A stretch of DNA of 11,080 bases, from NCBI GenBank assembly GCA_900545875.1, contig URAQ01000033.1:1-11080 (forward strand). The letters run 5' to 3'. The stretch is from an uncultured Collinsella sp. GTDB taxonomy: Bacteria; Actinomycetota; Coriobacteriia; Coriobacteriales; Coriobacteriaceae. The translations under genes and the position numbers were made by a program. Under the pieces are notes generated by a model that was given only the letters and a program-made list of their open reading frames with translations, ran no database searches and was not told where the DNA came from. Below are positions 6,928 to 11,080 of the stretch, piece after piece (position 1 is the first letter of the stretch; each line of letters begins with the position of its first letter).

Positions 6928-7686
6928 CTACATCAACCCGCTGAGCGCAATGTCAACGGCCTCGTTGAGGTCGTCGGTAATGTGTACCAGATCCGGGTCG
7001 AGCGGGCTAATCATACTGGCGCTCATTACCGGGCCGTTAAGCCAGTCGAACAGGCCCTGCCAGTACTCGGTGCCCACCAGCACAAGCGGCATGCGCTTGA
7101 CCTTGTGCGTTTGCACCAGCGTGAGCACCTCGAACATCTCGTCGAGTGTGCCAAACCCGCCGGGAAAAACAATAGCGCCCGAGCTGTATTTGACGAACAT
7201 GGTCTTGCGCACAAAGAAGTAACGGAAGTCCATACCAAGGTTCACGTATTTGTTGAGCCCCTGCTCGTGCGGCAGCTCAATGCCCAAACCAACTGACTTG
7301 CCGTTGACGCTCGCCGCCCCCTTATTAGCCGCTTCCATGACACCAGGACCACCGCCGGTGATAACCGCCACGCCGCGCTGGGCAATCTTACGGCCGACTG
7401 TGCGCGCCGCCTTGTAGAGCGGATCGGTCTTGGGCGTGCGGGCGCTGCCGAAGATGGTCACCGCAGGACCAAGCTCGGCAAGCGCGCCAAAGCCATCGAC
7501 GAATTCTGCCTGAATACGAAGGACGCGCCACGGATCGGCATGCAACCAGTCGGTTGAATCTTCGGGCGCCAGCAGGTTGGCGTAGGTGTTGTCCTTAGGA
7601 ATCATGGGGCCGCGCATAACCACGGGGCCGCGGCGGTACGTCTCGTCGTAGGCGGGCTCGCCCTCGACGTTCTCATTCTTAATCAT
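6928..7686 (-). CDS. LOG family nucleotide nucleosidase (TIGR00730 type)
   Basis: Lysine-decarboxylase-like Rossmann protein of the LOG family, which cleaves the N-glycosidic bond of nucleoside 5'-monophosphates. The plant members activate cytokinins; bacterial ones probably act in purine salvage. It has 252 residues. The two hallmark motifs are GGGPGVMEAANKGA (111-124) and FPGGFGTLDE (174-183), with the conserved R160-K161 in FFVRKTMFVK. The start at ATG 7686 is chosen because AGGAGT lies 4 nt upstream; the frame is open to 7758, but that part is the translation of a terminator hairpin. About 23 residues precede the conserved core. Its last 42 codons are duplicated at 2580-2708. It follows tgt on the same strand at 213 nt, behind a terminator that probably controls it. 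Confidence 0.9.
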   Translation of the reverse strand: MIKNENVEGEPAYDETYRRGPVVMRGPMIPKDNTYANLLAPEDSTDWLHADPWRVLRIQAEFVDGFGALAELGPAVTIFGSARTPKTDPLYKAARTVGRKIAQRGVAVITGGGPGVMEAANKGAASVNGKSVGLGIELPHEQGLNKYVNLGMDFRYFFVRKTMFVKYSSGAIVFPGGFGTLDEMFEVLTLVQTHKVKRMPLVLVGTEYWQGLFDWLNGPVMSASMISPLDPDLVHITDDLNEAVDIALSGLM

Positions 7687-7699
7687 GGGTACTCCTATC

Positions 7700-7750
7700 G
7701 AGAAAAAGAAAAGCGGGCGGGGTCGACGCCATGCGTCAAACACCCGCCCG
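7700..7750 (-). terminator. Intrinsic terminator just before the LOG start codon
   Basis: On the minus strand the arm at 7742-7750 (CGGGCGGGT) pairs with 7714-7723 (ACCCCGCCCG, one bulge). Inside is a small GACGC/GCGTC hairpin, and a U-rich tail (CTTTTCTTTTTC) runs into the ribosome-binding site at 7691-7696. It ends only 13 nt before the LOG ATG. It could simply end tgt transcripts, but any promoter for LOG further upstream would have to read through it, which points to attenuation. Confidence 0.8.
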
Positions 7751-7899
7751 AACATCAACTATTCGGTATGGTACCCACGATGCGTTATGCGCTTGCAAGG
7801 CATCGGTCAGCGGTCGCGCAGCCGACGTCAGCGAATGTGACGAGCGGCTGCCGCTCAGCCTTTGCCGTTGCCCACGCTCTGTAAGCGCGCCTGTCGCCC
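7751..7899 (-). promoter_or_regulatory. Structured leader between tgt and LOG
   Basis: On the minus strand, between the tgt stop and the terminator, I see a perfect GAGCGGC/GCCGCTC hairpin (7842-7856), a CGATGC/GCATCG stem (7778-7805) that encloses the palindrome CTTGCAAG, and CCGAA/TTCGG (about 7748-7766), whose right side overlaps the left arm of the terminator. The last could be a weak anti-terminator. I recognise no known riboswitch or T-box, and no convincing promoter. Confidence 0.4.
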
Positions 7900-9039
<1,140 letters not shown>

Positions 9040-9076
9040 AAACTGGAACTCCTTGGTTGCGGTTCATACGCAAACC

Positions 9077-9082
9077 ATTATA
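9077..9082 (-). promoter_or_regulatory. Consensus -10 box of the tgt promoter
   Basis: The minus strand reads CCGTATAATGG here, a perfect TATAAT 37 nt before the tgt ATG, implying a leader of about 30 nt. The region 16-18 nt upstream (TCGGTGCT) is a poor -35. The placement makes it the likely tgt promoter and separates tgt from the SDR gene upstream. Confidence 0.6.
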
Positions 9083-9125
9083 CGGGCAACCCGCAAAGAG
9101 CACCGACTCGACAGAAACTGGTGCA

Positions 9126-9264
9126 TTAAACGACTAGTCGTCGGGGACAATCTTCAGCGCCATCTTGCAAAGGAGTGTCCCAATCTGCCGGCACTTAGGG
9201 ACTGTCCCCAAGTGCCGGCAAGAGTGTCCCTTATGACTAGTCATTTAAGAACGTCCCCAACGAC
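9126..9264. repeat. Nested palindrome cluster between the SDR and tgt genes
   Basis: Within about 140 bp: a near-perfect 35-bp palindrome centred on 9203 (arms TGCCGGCACTT 9186-9196 and AAGTGCCGGCA 9210-9220, with GGGAC/GTCCC inside). There are two 12-bp perfect palindromes, ACGACTAGTCGT (9130-9141) and ATGACTAGTCAT (9233-9244). Two overlapping inverted pairs join the halves: 9126-9149 with 9225-9248 (20 of 24) and 9137-9154 with 9247-9264 (15 of 18). The GGGACTGTCCC heart resembles the GGGACTG core of repeat copies A and B, so it may belong to the same intergenic repeat population. No coding function seen. Confidence 0.8.
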
Positions 9265-9294
9265 TACGAGATCATCTCCAACAGCCAAGGCAAC

Positions 9295-9376
9295 GCCGAT
9301 GCTCTGGCGACGTCAGCGAGCGGTCGCCCTGGTGACCGCGCAGCGTCGGCTGGTCCGCCGTTCGTTAGAACGGCGG
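9295..9376 (-). other. Hairpins downstream of the SDR gene
   Basis: Three stems follow the SDR stop: CCGCCGTTC/GAACGGCGG with a 4-nt loop (9355-9376), GCGGTCGCC/GGTGACCGC with a 2-nt loop (9320-9339), and an outer GCCGATGCT/AGCGTCGGC pair (9295-9303 with 9342-9350) around the second. None has a U-tract, so they could be 3'-end stabilising structures or a terminator that does not need one. Together with the palindrome cluster they fill the 354-nt gap between the SDR stop and the tgt start. Confidence 0.5.
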
Positions 9377-9393
9377 AACCTGAGACGTAACCC

Positions 9394-10194
9394 CTACGGC
9401 CGCTGGCCCATGCCACCCTCGAGGGTGACGGTCTCGCCGTTCATATACTTAAAGTCGGGGCCGCAAAGCTGAACGACCACGCGGCCGATCTCCTTCTCGA
9501 CGTCGCCGTAGTGACCAGCCGGCGGCATGTGGACGTTGGCCTTAAACGCCTCGGGATAGGCATCCTGGAAGTTCTCGAGCGCAGCGGTCCAAGCAAGCGG
9601 GCAAACGATATTGACGTTGATGCCGTCCTTGCCCCACTCGTTAGCGGCGACGCGAGTCAGGCCGCGGATGCCCTCCTTGGCGGCAGCATAGCTGCACTGG
9701 CCATAGTTGCCAAACAGGCCGGCGCCCGAAGCAAAGTTGACCACGGAGCCCTTGGTCTCCTTCAGGTGCGGATAGGCCTTCTGCATGTACAGGTAGGTGG
9801 CATACAGGCCAGAGTAAATGGCCAGGTTAAACTGATCCATGGTGTGGTCGGCAATGGTCACGCCCGAAGCGCTGGCCTGAGCGTTGTTGACGACGGCGTC
9901 GATGCGACCGAACTCCTCAATCGCCTTGTCGATAACGTTCTGCACGACGGCCTCGTTGTCCTGGCCGGCGGAGACATCGGCCTGAACAGGCAGAACCTTG
10001 ACGCCGTACTCAGCCTCGAGAGACTCCTTGGCGGCCTCGAGCTTGGCGACGTTGCGGCCGGTAATGACGAGGTTTGCGCCCTCCTTGGCAAAAGCGATAT
10101 CGATGCCGTAGCCGATGGAGCCAGCGGAACCGTCCTTGAGCGTGGCCTTGCCGCCGCCGGTGACGATCACGGTCTTACCAGTGAAAAGTCCCAT
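9394..10194 (-). CDS. SDR oxidoreductase, probable 12-alpha-hydroxysteroid dehydrogenase
   Basis: Classical short-chain dehydrogenase, 266 residues, predicted to oxidise or reduce a hydroxyl on a steroid such as a bile acid, in the cytoplasm. It has a TGGG-type nucleotide loop (12-30), TGRN after the second strand (R47, suggesting NADP(H)), NNAQASASG (103-111), S156, Y169 and K173. From memory, several blocks (NNAQASASG, IYSGLYAT, NFASGAGLFGN, GQCSYAAAKEGIRGL, LEGGMGQRP) are nearly the same in the NADP-dependent 12-alpha-HSDH of Clostridium group P. A serine (S128) takes the usual Asn place, as there. The glycine loop carries about seven extra residues (TLKDGSA). The start at 10194 follows AAAGGA at 6 nt; the frame open to 10269 has no ribosome site. 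It is transcribed alone, divergent from the acidic gene. Another polyol or ketone substrate remains possible. Confidence 0.85.
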   Translation of the reverse strand: MGLFTGKTVIVTGGGKATLKDGSAGSIGYGIDIAFAKEGANLVITGRNVAKLEAAKESLEAEYGVKVLPVQADVSAGQDNEAVVQNVIDKAIEEFGRIDAVVNNAQASASGVTIADHTMDQFNLAIYSGLYATYLYMQKAYPHLKETKGSVVNFASGAGLFGNYGQCSYAAAKEGIRGLTRVAANEWGKDGINVNIVCPLAWTAALENFQDAYPEAFKANVHMPPAGHYGDVEKEIGRVVVQLCGPDFKYMNGETVTLEGGMGQRP

Positions 10195-10482
10195 ACGAAG
10201 TCCTTTCAAATCACGACGGGCGCACCCGCCGACTGCGCGCATCCAAATGAACGCGCCAAAAGCTGACATGCAACTTTAGCGGGTTCAAGTGAATAGAAAA
10301 GGCTTCGGTAGGCGAACGGCGCAACGTCTTTCGGCGAAGGGATTGTCAAGTACAAACTGGATAAAGTGGCCGAGTTTTTGCTATCGACGCGAGCCATCGA
10401 ACACGTTTTGAAACTTTGCTGCGGCGCGCGGGATGTCGGCGCGAGACTTTATCATAGGGTGACAAACAACGATGAGGAGCAC
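10195..10482. other. Divergent intergenic region between the SDR and acidic protein genes
   Basis: This 288-nt gap must hold the promoters of both genes, but I find none with good spacing. The minus strand has a perfect TTGACA (10344-10349) without a matching -10. The plus strand has TATCAT (10450-10455) without a -35. The region is less GC-rich than the flanking genes and contains no convincing reading frame. Confidence 0.4.
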
Positions 10483-11080
10483 ATGTCTATGACAGACGAG
10501 CTGGACCCCCAGACTCAACAGCATATTGATGATTCCGCAGACGTCGCCGCAGATACTGACGCTGTGACCCGCAATGATACCGACGTCGACGACGCCACTT
10601 TGGATAACGGCGCTGCGGCGGAGATCCCTGCGGCCGCAGATGCCGACGAGCAAAACGACGATTCGGCCGCTCAGGACGACGCCCCCGAAAAGGACGCCGC
10701 CCCGCAGCAAGCAGCGGGCCCCATCGAGGTGTCATCGGAAGAAGAACTCGACGCCATCATGGACTCCATGATGGATGCCGTCAAAGCGATGAAGAACGCC
10801 GTCGCCGATGCCGATGTCGACGCCGAGGAAGAGGAAGCCGCCGAGGCCGCCTCGACGTTTGTGCCCGGCGAGACCCCGGTTGCCGACCAGGGCAGCACCA
10901 TGCCCTCGTTCCTGCAACTCGAGCACCCCACGATCGGCGCCGACGCGGTCGACCCGCACGCAGCGGGCTTTTCCGTGATCGAAGGCGGCACCGGCAATAT
11001 CGCCGCGCCGCAAATGACCGATGTGGACGCTGCCGACACCGGTCGCCCGGTCGCCCCGCACGCCTCCGCCGCGAGCCGCG
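10483..11080 (+). CDS. Acidic low-complexity protein, N-terminal part
   Basis: An uninterrupted frame of about 199 codons runs off the right edge without a stop. The first 80 residues are dominated by Asp, Ala and Glu (for example DDATLDNGAAAEIPAAADAD), then a Met-rich helix-like segment (EEELDAIMDSMMDAVKAMKNAV), a second acidic stretch (ADADVDAEEEEAAEAA) and a Pro/Gly-containing part. No signal peptide, membrane segment or known motif is seen in this part. AGGAG at 10475-10479 could serve the ATG at 10483 (3-nt spacing) or the in-frame ATG at 10489 (9 nt), and the second may be the true start. Codon use is GC-rich as in the host genes. I do not recognise the family; a disordered tail ahead of a domain beyond the edge is likely. 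Confidence 0.7.
   Translation, partial: MSMTDELDPQTQQHIDDSADVAADTDAVTRNDTDVDDATLDNGAAAEIPAAADADEQNDDSAAQDDAPEKDAAPQQAAGPIEVSSEEELDAIMDSMMDAVKAMKNAVADADVDAEEEEAAEAASTFVPGETPVADQGSTMPSFLQLEHPTIGADAVDPHAAGFSVIEGGTGNIAAPQMTDVDAADTGRPVAPHASAASR

Noticed and set aside
7687..7758. Upstream extension of the LOG gene
   Set aside because: The extra 24 residues are the translation of the terminator hairpin and its U-tract. The ATG at 7686 has a proper ribosome-binding site.
10195..10269. Upstream extension of the SDR gene
   Set aside because: No ribosome-binding site. The family normally starts at the MGLFTGKTVIVTGG position, which has AAAGGA ahead of it.

Overview
The window looks like chromosome from a gut coriobacterium (Actinomycetota), most likely Collinsella or a close relative. 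Reasons: high GC with strongly GC-ending codons in the housekeeping genes, the gene content (a PepV-type dipeptidase, a DegV protein, a bacterial TGT, and an SDR resembling bile-acid 12-alpha-hydroxysteroid dehydrogenase), and many long intergenic palindromes built around a GGGACTG core. The genus is my inference; no rRNA or other marker is present.

Left part (1-2570): a minus-strand pair, a HAD phosphatase followed by a PepV-like M20 dipeptidase cut by the left edge, is divergent from a plus-strand DegV/FakB fatty-acid-binding gene. The divergent gap holds overlapping inverted repeats. degV is followed by an 82-bp repeat (copy A) and a long bidirectional terminator.

Middle part (2580-6925): this looks like an inserted islet. 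It starts with a 43-codon remnant (2580-2708) that duplicates the 3' end of the LOG-family gene whose intact copy ends at 6928. Next come a 0.2-kb palindromic element and a 984-aa fusion of an archaeo-eukaryotic primase of the TOTE conflict-system type with a superfamily 2 helicase and a degenerate phospholipase-D-like tail. A second copy of the repeat (copy B) follows, then a convergent DinJ/YafQ-like toxin-antitoxin pair with an inverted-repeat operator. The helicase gene uses clearly more A/T-ending codons than its neighbours. The pieces (defence-type enzyme, toxin-antitoxin pair, duplicated target-gene 3' end) fit a horizontally acquired defence islet. No integrase or transposase is visible.

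Right part (6928-11080): minus-strand LOG nucleosidase, tgt and SDR genes. The LOG start codon lies directly behind a strong intrinsic terminator with a structured leader, which suggests attenuation. Between tgt and the SDR there is a compact nest of palindromes. An acidic, low-complexity reading frame leaves the window at the right edge, divergent from the SDR gene.
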